Below, in pieces: positions 34,504 through 42,285 of a stretch of 64,000 nucleotides of DNA. The notes under the pieces are model-generated. The model searched no databases. It was not told where the DNA came from and saw nothing but the letters and a program-made list of their open reading frames with translations. Source of the DNA: Clostridioides difficile (lineage in GTDB: Bacteria; Bacillota; Clostridia; Peptostreptococcales; Peptostreptococcaceae); contig NZ_JRHN01000031.1 in the NCBI RefSeq assembly GCF_001299635.1, positions 186,001 to 250,000 on the forward strand, in the 5' to 3' direction. Position 1 is the stretch's first letter; every line of letters begins with the position of its first letter. The position numbers and the translations under genes are program-made.

Positions 34504-35274
34504 ATGATTATAAAGCTTAATTCAACTTATCATAGTAGAGTTATGAAATACTTAAAAAGAGAACCTGAGTACAATTTGTTTATAATAGGTGACATTGAAA
34601 GATATGGATATGGACATAATTTTTTAAATATATGGGCAGACATAGATGAAAAGGGTGAAATAAGGGCAGTATTACTTAAATATTTTGAGTTTATGATGTT
34701 TTATTCTGATGGAGAATATGATGTTGAAGGTTTTTATAATCTACTTTGTAATACCAATTATGAAGAAATTTCTGGGAAAATATGTGCTGTGGATGCATTA
34801 GCAAAAAGATTAGGACTTAATAATCTAAAGATAGTTGATTTTTGTAAACTTCAAACTAGAAAATTCTTGGTAAATAATAACTGTAATGAAAAGATTAAAA
34901 AAATTAGGCTTGGTAATCTTAAAAAGACAGTAAGGCTTTATGATTTGATAGATGAATTTCACAGCACTACTTTAGATAATTTAAAAAATGGATTGAGGAC
35001 AGGTAGAGGATATTGTATAGAGATTAACAAACAAGTAGTATCCATGGCAAAGAGTACTTCAGAAAATAAGACTCATGCAATGATAATTGGAGTAGGGACG
35101 CATCCAAAGTATAGAGCCAAAGGACTTGCTACAAAGTGCCTTATTAAACTGTGTTCAGAACTCCTAAGAGAAAATAAAATACCTTGTTTGTTTTATGATA
35201 ATGAAGAAGCTGGAAAGATATATAAAAAACTAGGATTTGAGAACATTGGAAAATGGGGGATTTATTCAAAATAA
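34504..35274 (+). CDS. GNAT-family N-acetyltransferase
   Basis: A 256-residue protein whose C-terminal third is a GNAT fold: IIGVGTHPKYRAKGLATKCLIKLCSELL contains the acetyl-CoA-binding R/QxxGxG/A loop (RAKGLA), then LFYDNEEAGKIYKKLGFENIGKW. The N-terminal 130 residues are less conserved and begin like FR47-type acetyltransferases (YLKREPEYNLFIIGDIERYG). The acceptor is unknown. ATG 34504 follows GGGGG. It is 30 bases after rarA and ends 109 bases before the iscR start. Confidence 0.8.
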   Translation: MIIKLNSTYHSRVMKYLKREPEYNLFIIGDIERYGYGHNFLNIWADIDEKGEIRAVLLKYFEFMMFYSDGEYDVEGFYNLLCNTNYEEISGKICAVDALAKRLGLNNLKIVDFCKLQTRKFLVNNNCNEKIKKIRLGNLKKTVRLYDLIDEFHSTTLDNLKNGLRTGRGYCIEINKQVVSMAKSTSENKTHAMIIGVGTHPKYRAKGLATKCLIKLCSELLRENKIPCLFYDNEEAGKIYKKLGFENIGKWGIYSK

Positions 35275-35291
35275 AAAATTTCAAATTAATC

Positions 35292-35320
35292 TTGACAAAA
35301 TTAGTAGGGTATAATAAAAT
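35292..35320 (+). promoter_or_regulatory. Promoter of the isc operon
   Basis: TTGACA (35292-35297), a 17-base spacer and TAAAAT (35315-35320); an overlapping TATAAT at 35310 is too close to the -35. It precedes the dyad at 35333 and iscR. Confidence 0.65.
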
Positions 35321-35332
35321 GATGTTGAAAGT

Positions 35333-35357
35333 AATTCCTACTAAATCAGTATGAATT
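35333..35357. promoter_or_regulatory. Candidate IscR operator
   Basis: AATTCCTACT (35333-35342), a five-base gap and AGTATGAATT (35348-35357) form an inverted repeat with nine of ten arm positions matching. It covers the predicted transcription start of iscR, where a repressor would block transcription. The likely binder is IscR itself; inference. Confidence 0.6.
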
Positions 35358-35383
35358 AGATTTCTATATAGAGGTGATAATAT

Positions 35384-35830
35384 ATGAAGTTGTCTACTAA
35401 AGGTAGATATGGATTAAAAGCAATGTTTGAATTAGCATTAAATCAAGATAATGGACCAGTGTCGTTAAAATTTATTGCTAAGAAACAAAAAATATCAGAT
35501 CAGTACTTAGAACAAATATTTTCATCTTTAAAAAAATCAGGTCTAGTAAAAAGTGTAAGAGGTGCTCAAGGAGGTTATTTACTTTCAAAGAATGCTGAAG
35601 ACATAACAGTAGGTGACATACTTGTAGTATTAGAAGGACCAGTTGCATTATCTGACTGTGTGCTAGATGAAGATGTATGTGAAAACTCAAACATGTGTGT
35701 AACAAAAATAGTTTGGGAAAAGATGAAAAAGGGTATAGAAGATGTTATAGATTCAATTACTCTAAAAGATATGATAAATGACTATAACAAAAATAAATTA
35801 GAAAATGATATAACAAATATTAAAAAATAG
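35384..35830 (+). CDS. iscR: Rrf2-family iron-sulfur cluster regulator IscR
   Basis: A 148-residue Rrf2-type regulator that senses Fe-S cluster supply. The winged helix is N-terminal (MKLSTKGRYGLKAMFELAL...ISDQYLEQIFSSLKKSGLVKSVRGAQGGYLL). Three cysteines, C92, C99 and C105, match the cluster-ligating cysteines of E. coli IscR. The C-terminus is helical. GAGGTGA precedes ATG 35384. It is 17 bases upstream of iscS, and a dyad at its promoter suggests autorepression. CymR, a cysteine-metabolism repressor, is the main alternative in Firmicutes, but it lacks this cysteine triad. Confidence 0.9.
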   Translation: MKLSTKGRYGLKAMFELALNQDNGPVSLKFIAKKQKISDQYLEQIFSSLKKSGLVKSVRGAQGGYLLSKNAEDITVGDILVVLEGPVALSDCVLDEDVCENSNMCVTKIVWEKMKKGIEDVIDSITLKDMINDYNKNKLENDITNIKK

Positions 35831-35847
35831 ATTTGGAGATGAATGTA

Positions 35848-37041
35848 ATGGAAAAAAGAAGATTGTATATGGATTATTCTGCAACAACACCTGTTAAAAA
35901 AGAAGTATTAGATGCAATGATGCCATACCTAACAGACTATTTTGGGAATGCATCTAGTTTTCACACATTCGGAAGAGAAGCAAAAGATGCTTTAGATAAA
36001 GCAAGAGAGCAAGTAGCAGACCTTATAAATGCTGAACCTAGTGAAGTGTATTTTACAGCTGGTGGTTCAGAAAGTGATAACTGGACATTAGAAGGTGTAG
36101 CTTATGCTAATAAAAATAAAGGTAATCATATAATAACTTCAAAAATAGAGCACCATGCAATACTTCATACATGTGAATACTTAGCAAAACATCATGGATT
36201 TGAAATAACTTATTTAGATGTTGATAGCGAAGGAAAAGTAGATTTAAAACAATTAGAAGATTCAATAAAAGATACTACTATACTTATAAGTATAATGTTT
36301 GCAAATAATGAAATAGGGACTATACAACCTATTAAAGAAATATCTGAAATAGCTAAAAAACATAAGATATTATTCCACACTGATGCAGTACAAGCTACAG
36401 GTAATATTCCAGTAGATGTTAAGGAACTAGGAATCGATTTAATGAGCATGTCTTCACATAAAATCTATGGACCAAAGGGAGTAGGAGCTTTATACATAAG
36501 AAAAGGTGTAAGACTTCATAACTTTGTTCATGGTGGAGCGCAAGAAAAAAGTAAAAGAGCTGGTACAGAGAACATACCTGCAATAGTTGGATATGGAAAA
36601 GCAGCAGAATTAGCTAAAGCAAATATGCAAAATCATGTAGAGACTTTAACTCGTCTTAGAAATAAGCTAATAGATGGTGTGTTAGAAAGAATACCTTATA
36701 CAAGAATAAATGGTAGTTTAGAAAATAGACTTCCAGGAAATGCAAACTTTGCATTCCAATTTATAGAAGGTGAAGGAATACTTTTATTATTAGACATGCT
36801 AGGAATTGCTGGTTCAAGTGGTTCTGCTTGTACTTCTGGTTCATTAGACCCTTCACATGTACTTCTTGCAATAGGTTTACCACATGAAATAGCACATGGT
36901 TCATTAAGACTTACAGTTGGAGATTTTACAACAGATGATGATATAGATTATATATTAGAAAATTTACCAAATGTTATAGAGAGACTTAGAAGTATGTCAC
37001 CACTTTATGATGATGCAAAGAAACAAGGCTTAGTAAAATAG
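35848..37041 (+). CDS. iscS: Cysteine desulfurase IscS
   Basis: A pyridoxal-phosphate enzyme that removes sulfur from cysteine as a protein persulfide. The 397 residues include the PLP lysine Lys205 (SSHKIYGPKG) and the mobile active-site loop with Cys328 (GSSGSACTSGSLDPSHVL). Two upstream in-frame starts (35833 TTG, 35839 ATG) are too close to the GGAG ribosome site; ATG 35848, nine bases after it, is chosen. The sulfur goes to IscU, encoded 53 bases downstream, and probably to MnmA, whose gene follows. It is in the iscR operon. Confidence 0.96.
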   Translation: MEKRRLYMDYSATTPVKKEVLDAMMPYLTDYFGNASSFHTFGREAKDALDKAREQVADLINAEPSEVYFTAGGSESDNWTLEGVAYANKNKGNHIITSKIEHHAILHTCEYLAKHHGFEITYLDVDSEGKVDLKQLEDSIKDTTILISIMFANNEIGTIQPIKEISEIAKKHKILFHTDAVQATGNIPVDVKELGIDLMSMSSHKIYGPKGVGALYIRKGVRLHNFVHGGAQEKSKRAGTENIPAIVGYGKAAELAKANMQNHVETLTRLRNKLIDGVLERIPYTRINGSLENRLPGNANFAFQFIEGEGILLLLDMLGIAGSSGSACTSGSLDPSHVLLAIGLPHEIAHGSLRLTVGDFTTDDDIDYILENLPNVIERLRSMSPLYDDAKKQGLVK

Positions 37042-37094
37042 ACAGAGAGATAAAGCATAAAAAATAGACATAAATTGAGTAGGAGGAAAAAATA

Positions 37095-37535
37095 ATGCAA
37101 TATAGTGATAAAGTTATGGAACATTTTATGAATCCAAGAAATATGGGAGAAATTGATAATGCAAGTGGTGTAGGTGAAGTTGGAAATCCTACTTGTGGAG
37201 ATATAATGAAGATATTTTTAGACATAGAAGGAGATGTAATAAAGGATGTTAAGTTTAAAACATTCGGCTGTGGTTCAGCTATAGCAAGTTCTTCTATGGC
37301 AACTGAAATGATAAAAGGTAGAACTATAAAAGATGCATTAGAACTTACAAATAAGGCTGTTGCTGAAGCTTTAGATGGTTTACCACCAGTAAAGATGCAC
37401 TGTTCAGTTCTAGCAGAACAAGCTGTAAAAGCAGCACTTATAGATTATGCTCAAAAGAATAATATCCATATACCAGAATTGGATGGATATGTTATAGATG
37501 ATGCTCATGACCATGATGTAGAGGAAGAAGAATAA
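37095..37535 (+). CDS. iscU: Iron-sulfur cluster scaffold IscU (NifU-like)
   Basis: The scaffold on which new [2Fe-2S] and [4Fe-4S] clusters form. The 146 residues carry the three ligating cysteines C34 (GNPTCGD, with Asp36), C59 (FGCGSAIASSSM) and C103 (PPVKMHCSVLAEQA, preceded by His102). The C-terminal tail is His/Asp/Glu-rich (DDAHDHDVEEEE) and might bind metal; that is speculation. AGGAGG precedes ATG 37095. A terminator ends the iscR-iscS-iscU operon. Confidence 0.95.
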   Translation: MQYSDKVMEHFMNPRNMGEIDNASGVGEVGNPTCGDIMKIFLDIEGDVIKDVKFKTFGCGSAIASSSMATEMIKGRTIKDALELTNKAVAEALDGLPPVKMHCSVLAEQAVKAALIDYAQKNNIHIPELDGYVIDDAHDHDVEEEE

Positions 37536-37605
37536 AAATAAGTGATTGTATCTTGAGAAAGTTTAAAATGATTTAAAAGAAGTATTAATGATATAATTAG
37601 GACAT

Positions 37606-37640
37606 AAAAAATAGCTGTTTGTAAAATGGCTATTTTTTAT
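37606..37640 (+). terminator. Terminator after iscU
   Basis: AAAAAATAGC pairs with GCTATTTTTT across about 14 bases; the T's of the right arm serve as the U-run. Confidence 0.8.
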
Positions 37641-37771
37641 TGCCTAAATTAAGTGTTTTAAATTGATTTAGAAGTTAATTAGTTAACAAAATATATCCAT
37701 AAGATTCAAATAATAAAGATGATTATTTTTTTAGAAAATAGAACAAGCTATATTTTAAATAAGTACAATGC

Positions 37772-37800
37772 TTGCTCTATATGATATAATAATAAGTAAT
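37772..37800 (+). promoter_or_regulatory. Promoter of mnmA
   Basis: TTGCTC (37772-37777), a 17-base spacer and TATAAT (37795-37800) with the extended -10 TGA directly before it. It gives mnmA a promoter separate from the isc operon. Confidence 0.7.
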
Positions 37801-37825
37801 GCAAAAGATGAGGTGAAATTTGTTT

Positions 37826-38905
37826 ATGAATAAAAAAGTAATGATAGGTATGAGTGGAGGAGTGGATAGCTCTGTAGCTGCATATCTTTTAAAACAACAA
37901 GGTTATGATGTCATTGGTGTTACTATGAAATTGTGGCAAGATGATGACGATGTTGAAAATGAAGGTGGTTGTTGTTCTTTATCAGCAGTTGAAGATGCTA
38001 GAAGAGTAGCAAATAAAATAGGTATACCATTTTATGTTCTAAATTTTAGAGAAGTATTTAAAGAAAAAGTCATAGATTATTTTATAGATGAATATTTAGA
38101 AGGAAAAACTCCTAATCCTTGTATAGCTTGTAATAAGCACATAAAATTTGATGATTTTTATAAAAAAGCCAGACAAATAGGTTGTGATTATGTAGCTACA
38201 GGTCACTATGCAAAGATAGAAAATGATGAAAGTACAGGAAGGTATTTGCTAAAAAAATCTGTTACAGATAAAAAAGACCAAACTTATGCACTTTATAATC
38301 TTACACAAGAACAACTAGAACATACTTTATTACCAATAGGTGATTATGAAAAAGATAGGGTAAGAGAAATTGCTAAAGAAATGGGCATGGCAGTTCACAA
38401 TAAGCCTGACAGTCAAGAAATTTGCTTTGTAAAAGATAATGACTATGCAAATTATGTAAAAAAACATTCTAAAAAACGTATTGAAGAAGGTTTTTTTGTA
38501 GATACTAAAGGCAATATACTTGGAAAACACAAAGGTATACTATATTATACAATAGGTCAAAGAAAAGGACTTGGAATTACTTTTGGAAAGCCAATGTTTG
38601 TAATAGATATAAATCCAATAAATAATACTATAGTTCTTGGAGACAATGAAGAATTGTTCAAAAAAGAACTTATTGCAAAAGATGTTAACTTTATATCAAT
38701 AGATAAATTAGAAGAACCATTAAGAGTTCAGGCAAAAATAAGATATTCAGCAAAACCATCACCAGCAACTATTCATAAAATAGGAGAAGATGCTATTAAA
38801 ATAGTTTTTGATGAAGCTCAAAGAGCAATTACTAAAGGTCAATCTGTGGTAATGTATGATGGAGATATTGTAGTAGGTGGAGGAATAATCGAGAAAAGTT
38901 TATAA
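37826..38905 (+). CDS. mnmA: tRNA 2-thiouridylase MnmA
   Basis: MnmA places sulfur on uridine 34 of Lys, Glu and Gln tRNAs. The 359 residues begin with the PP-loop SGGVDS (10-15), which activates the base with ATP. Cys99/Cys102 (NPCIACN) and Cys200 (DSQEICF) match the catalytic pair that carries persulfide and disulfide. The C-terminal beta-barrel binds the tRNA. An in-frame TTG at 37820 is only three bases from the AGGTGA ribosome site, so ATG 37826 is chosen. IscS, encoded nearby, is the likely sulfur source. Confidence 0.95.
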   Translation: MNKKVMIGMSGGVDSSVAAYLLKQQGYDVIGVTMKLWQDDDDVENEGGCCSLSAVEDARRVANKIGIPFYVLNFREVFKEKVIDYFIDEYLEGKTPNPCIACNKHIKFDDFYKKARQIGCDYVATGHYAKIENDESTGRYLLKKSVTDKKDQTYALYNLTQEQLEHTLLPIGDYEKDRVREIAKEMGMAVHNKPDSQEICFVKDNDYANYVKKHSKKRIEEGFFVDTKGNILGKHKGILYYTIGQRKGLGITFGKPMFVIDINPINNTIVLGDNEELFKKELIAKDVNFISIDKLEEPLRVQAKIRYSAKPSPATIHKIGEDAIKIVFDEAQRAITKGQSVVMYDGDIVVGGGIIEKSL

Positions 38906-39053
38906 AAACATCTAAAAAATTTAAAAAATAAATAATAAAGTATATTAAAGTGGAATAAAGTTTATAAAATAAATTTATTGTATATGAAAATATAGTATTG
39001 ATTAATTTTGTAAAATTTAGTAATATAATTAGTATATTAATTAAAAAGCAAAT

Positions 39054-39314
39054 ACAGTGATGAGGAATAGTAAAATATTTGATATCTTACAGAGAGAGGG
39101 AAAATGCTGGAAGCCCTTAGAATATAATATTTGAAGCAGCCTTTTAGTAGCAATCTTGAACAATTTATCTTATGTAAAGAAGATATAAGTAGAGATTGAC
39201 GGTAGTTACGTTATAGCTAAGGTTTTCCGAAGATATCATAATTTTTATGATAATTAGGGTGGTACCGCGATTGTCCTCGCCCCTATAAATTTATTTATAG
39301 GGACGAGGTTTTTT
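39054..39314 (+). promoter_or_regulatory. Alanine T-box riboswitch upstream of alaS
   Basis: A T-box leader that reads uncharged alanine tRNA and allows transcription of alaS when alanine is scarce. Visible parts are the stem I start (CAGTGATGAGGAATAGTA), the apical AGAGAGGG...GCTGGAAG elements, a specifier loop with codon GCA at 39136-39138 (context GAAGCAGCC) and the T-box sequence AGGGTGGTACCGCG at 39256-39269. The transcript then meets a terminator at 39275-39314. A TATAAT at 39024-39029 is the probable -10; its -35 is weak. GCA is an alanine codon, fitting the downstream gene. Confidence 0.95.
39275..39314 (+). terminator. T-box-controlled terminator
   Basis: CCTCG and CCCTATAAA pair with TTTATAGGG and CGAGG (one internal mismatch), followed by TTTTTT. 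Pairing of tRNA with the T-box sequence would favour the alternative antiterminator. Confidence 0.92.
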
Positions 39315-39354
39315 ATTTAAACGAAAAAATAAAATTTATTAGGAGGAACATAAT

Positions 39355-41994
39355 ATGGAAAAGATGGGATTAAATGAAATAAGAAGTAAGTTTTTAGAGT
39401 TTTTTGAGTCAAAAGGTCATTATGTAGCAAATAGTTATTCTTTAGTACCAAACAATGATAAGAGTTTATTACTTATAAATTCAGGTATGGCACCTTTGAA
39501 AAACTATTTTTCAGGTGTAGAAGTACCTCCAAATGTAAGAATGTGTACATCTCAAAAATGTATAAGAACTGGAGATATAGAAAATGTAGGTATAACTGCA
39601 AGACATGCTACATTCTTTGAAATGATGGGTAACTTCTCATTTGGAGATTACTTTAAAAGAGAGTCAATCAAATGGGGCTGGGAATTTGTTACAGAATGGT
39701 TAAATATCCCAGAAGATAAGATATGGGTGACTGTATATGAAGAAGATGATGATTCTTATGATATATGGGCAAAAGAAATGAATTTCCCAGAAGAAAGAAT
39801 GGTTAGACTTGGTAAGGATGATAACTTCTGGGAAATAGGTACAGGTCCTTGTGGTCCTTGTTCAGAAATTTATTTTGATAGAGGAGAAGAGTATGGATGT
39901 GATAATCCAGATTGTAAACCAGGGTGTGATTGCGACCGCTATTTGGAATTCTGGAACCATGTATTTACTCAATTTGATAGAGATGAAGAAGGAAACTATA
40001 GCTTATTAGAAAGTAAAAATATAGATACAGGTATGGGTCTTGAAAGAATGGGATGTATCATGCAAGGTGTTGATACTATCTTTGAAGTAGATACAATTAA
40101 GTCTATATTAGAAGCTGTTGAGAAACTAACTGGAGTAAAGTATGGAGTGAATCCAAAAAATGATATTTCACTAAGAATAATAACTGACCATATAAGAGCT
40201 GTAACATTCTTAGTTAGTGATGGAGTACTTCCATCAAATGAAGGAAGAGGATATGTCCTTAGAAGACTTCTTAGACGTGCTGCTCGTCATGGTAAATTAT
40301 TAGGTGTAAAAGAATTATTTTTACAAAAGCTAATAGATGAAGTTATAAAAGTAAATGATAAAGCATATCCAGTTTTAGTTGAGAAAGAAAGCTACATTAA
40401 AAAAGTAGTCGGTATAGAAGAAGAAAAATTCAATGAAACTATAGACCAAGGAACAGAAATATTAAACTCTTATATAGAAGTATTAAAAAGTGAAGGAAAA
40501 ACTGTTTTAAGTGGTCAAGAAGCTTTTAAATTATATGATACTTATGGCTTCCCTATAGACTTGACTAAGGAAATTTTAGAAGAAGAACATTTATCTGTAG
40601 ATGAAGAAGCTTTTAATGAAGAAATGGAAAAACAAAAAGAAAGAGCTAGAAATGCTAGAGGAAATATGGATGGAGAAAGCTGGAAAGAAGACCCTCTATC
40701 AAAATTAGAAACTACAGTTGATAGTATATTTAATGGATATAGTGAAATATATGGCGAAGGAACTATTGAAGCTATAGTTAAAGATGATGAGTTAGTTCAA
40801 AGTGCAAAAGAAGGCGATAAGGTATCTATAGTACTAGACAATACTACTTTCTATCCTGAAGGTGGAGGACAAGTTGGAGATTGTGGATTAATAACTAATG
40901 AAAACTTAGTTGTAGAAGTACTAAATACTAAAAAAGGAGCTAATAATAGTATAAAACACATAGGTATAATAAAATCAGGAAAAATAAGCAATGGAGATAA
41001 AGTGAAGACACTAGTAGACAGAGAAATTAGAATGTCAGCTGCAAGAAATCACAGTGCTACACATTTACTTCATAAGGCATTAAAAGAAGTATTAGGAGAC
41101 CATGTTAATCAGGCTGGTTCTTTAGTTACTCCAGAAAGACTTAGATTTGATATTACTCACTTTGAAGCTATATCAAATGAAGAATTAAAAGTAATAGAAG
41201 AAAAAGTAAATAATGTTATTTTATCATCTTTAGACATAAAATGTGATATTATGAATATAAAGGAAGCTAAAGAAAAAGGAGCTACAGCACTATTTGGTGA
41301 AAAATATGGTGATGAGGTAAGAGTAGTTTCTATGGGAGATTATTCTACAGAACTTTGTGGAGGAACTCACTTGACAAATACTTCTCAAGTAGGAATGTTC
41401 AAGATATTATCTGAAGGTGGGGTAGCAGCAGGTGTAAGAAGGATAGAAGCGATAACAGGAAAAGCTGTTTATGAATATCTAAAAGAAAGAGATGGAATTA
41501 TCTCTGAAGTTTGTGTAAACTTAAAATCTAAGGAAGATAATTTAATTCAAAGAATAAGCTCTTTATTGGAAGAGAATAAAAATTTATCTAAAGAATTACA
41601 TGATATGAAAGCTAAGATGAGTTTACAATCAGCTGATTCTATTTTTGATTCTAAAGTTGAAGTAAATGGAGTTAATTTAATAACTAATAAATTTGAAGGT
41701 ATGGACATGGATACACTAAGAGAAACAGCAGATAATTTAAGAGATAAGCTTGGTTCTGGTGTAGTAGTACTAGCAAATGTAGTAGATGATAAAGTTAACT
41801 TTGTAGTTACTGCCACTAAAGATGTATTAGACAAGGGAATACATTCAGGTAATATTGTCAGAGAAGTTGCAAAAATAGCTGGAGGAAAAGGTGGTGGAAG
41901 ACCTAATATGGCACAAGCAGGAGCTAGTGATGTATCTAAGGTTGACCAAGCTTTAAGCTATGCAAGTGAGGTTATTAAGACACAAGTTAAATAA
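39355..41994 (+). CDS. alaS: Alanyl-tRNA synthetase
   Basis: AlaS charges tRNA-Ala and edits mischarged serine and glycine. The 879 residues have the class II catalytic core (LNEIRSKFLEFFESKGH..., TSQKCIRTGDIENVG.RHATFFEMMGNFSFGDYFK), the editing domain with HxxxH (HSATHLLHKAL) and CGGTH zinc-site residues, and the C-terminal DHHA1-type domain (GGKGGGRPNMAQAGA). ATG 39355 is eight bases after AGGAGG. The gene is controlled by the T-box just upstream and leads the ireB-ruvX region, with ireB 24 bases downstream. Confidence 0.98.
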   Translation: MEKMGLNEIRSKFLEFFESKGHYVANSYSLVPNNDKSLLLINSGMAPLKNYFSGVEVPPNVRMCTSQKCIRTGDIENVGITARHATFFEMMGNFSFGDYFKRESIKWGWEFVTEWLNIPEDKIWVTVYEEDDDSYDIWAKEMNFPEERMVRLGKDDNFWEIGTGPCGPCSEIYFDRGEEYGCDNPDCKPGCDCDRYLEFWNHVFTQFDRDEEGNYSLLESKNIDTGMGLERMGCIMQGVDTIFEVDTIKSILEAVEKLTGVKYGVNPKNDISLRIITDHIRAVTFLVSDGVLPSNEGRGYVLRRLLRRAARHGKLLGVKELFLQKLIDEVIKVNDKAYPVLVEKESYIKKVVGIEEEKFNETIDQGTEILNSYIEVLKSEGKTVLSGQEAFKLYDTYGFPIDLTKEILEEEHLSVDEEAFNEEMEKQKERARNARGNMDGESWKEDPLSKLETTVDSIFNGYSEIYGEGTIEAIVKDDELVQSAKEGDKVSIVLDNTTFYPEGGGQVGDCGLITNENLVVEVLNTKKGANNSIKHIGIIKSGKISNGDKVKTLVDREIRMSAARNHSATHLLHKALKEVLGDHVNQAGSLVTPERLRFDITHFEAISNEELKVIEEKVNNVILSSLDIKCDIMNIKEAKEKGATALFGEKYGDEVRVVSMGDYSTELCGGTHLTNTSQVGMFKILSEGGVAAGVRRIEAITGKAVYEYLKERDGIISEVCVNLKSKEDNLIQRISSLLEENKNLSKELHDMKAKMSLQSADSIFDSKVEVNGVNLITNKFEGMDMDTLRETADNLRDKLGSGVVVLANVVDDKVNFVVTATKDVLDKGIHSGNIVREVAKIAGGKGGGRPNMAQAGASDVSKVDQALSYASEVIKTQVK

Positions 41995-42018
41995 CATTCA
42001 CTTAAGGAGGTTTTTAAT

Positions 42019-42276
42019 TTGGAAAAAGATTTAGACTACACTATGAAATTTGAAGGGATACCAGAGGATAGAATGAGTGTAGGAGACACTATTGATTTTG
42101 TATATAAAGCACTAGTTGAAAAAGGATATAACCCTATAAATCAAATTATAGGGTATCTCCTTTCTGGTGATTCTAGCTATATAACTAGTCACAAAAATGC
42201 AAGAGCTATAATTAAAAAATTTGAAAGAGATGAGATACTTGAAGAAGTAATCACGCACTATCTGAATAGAAAGTAG
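42019..42276 (+). CDS. ireB: IreB-family regulatory phosphoprotein (UPF0297)
   Basis: An 85-residue protein of the IreB/YrzL family (DYTMKFEGIPEDRMSVGDTIDFVYKALVEKGYNPINQIIGYLLSGDSSYITSHKNARAIIKKFERDEILEEVI). In Enterococcus IreB is a substrate of the Ser/Thr kinase IreK and affects cephalosporin resistance; the role here is by analogy. The start is TTG 42019, eight bases after AAGGAGG. It follows alaS by 24 bases, the conserved order, but the next gene is an inserted membrane protein gene rather than ruvX. Confidence 0.92.
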   Translation: MEKDLDYTMKFEGIPEDRMSVGDTIDFVYKALVEKGYNPINQIIGYLLSGDSSYITSHKNARAIIKKFERDEILEEVITHYLNRK

Positions 42277-42285
42277 GTCAAATAA

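Noticed and set aside
34504-34530. Possible fusion of rarA with the following acetyltransferase gene
   Set aside because: rarA ends with a clear stop at 34473 and the next gene has its own GGGGG ribosome site and ATG; they are separate genes 30 bases apart.
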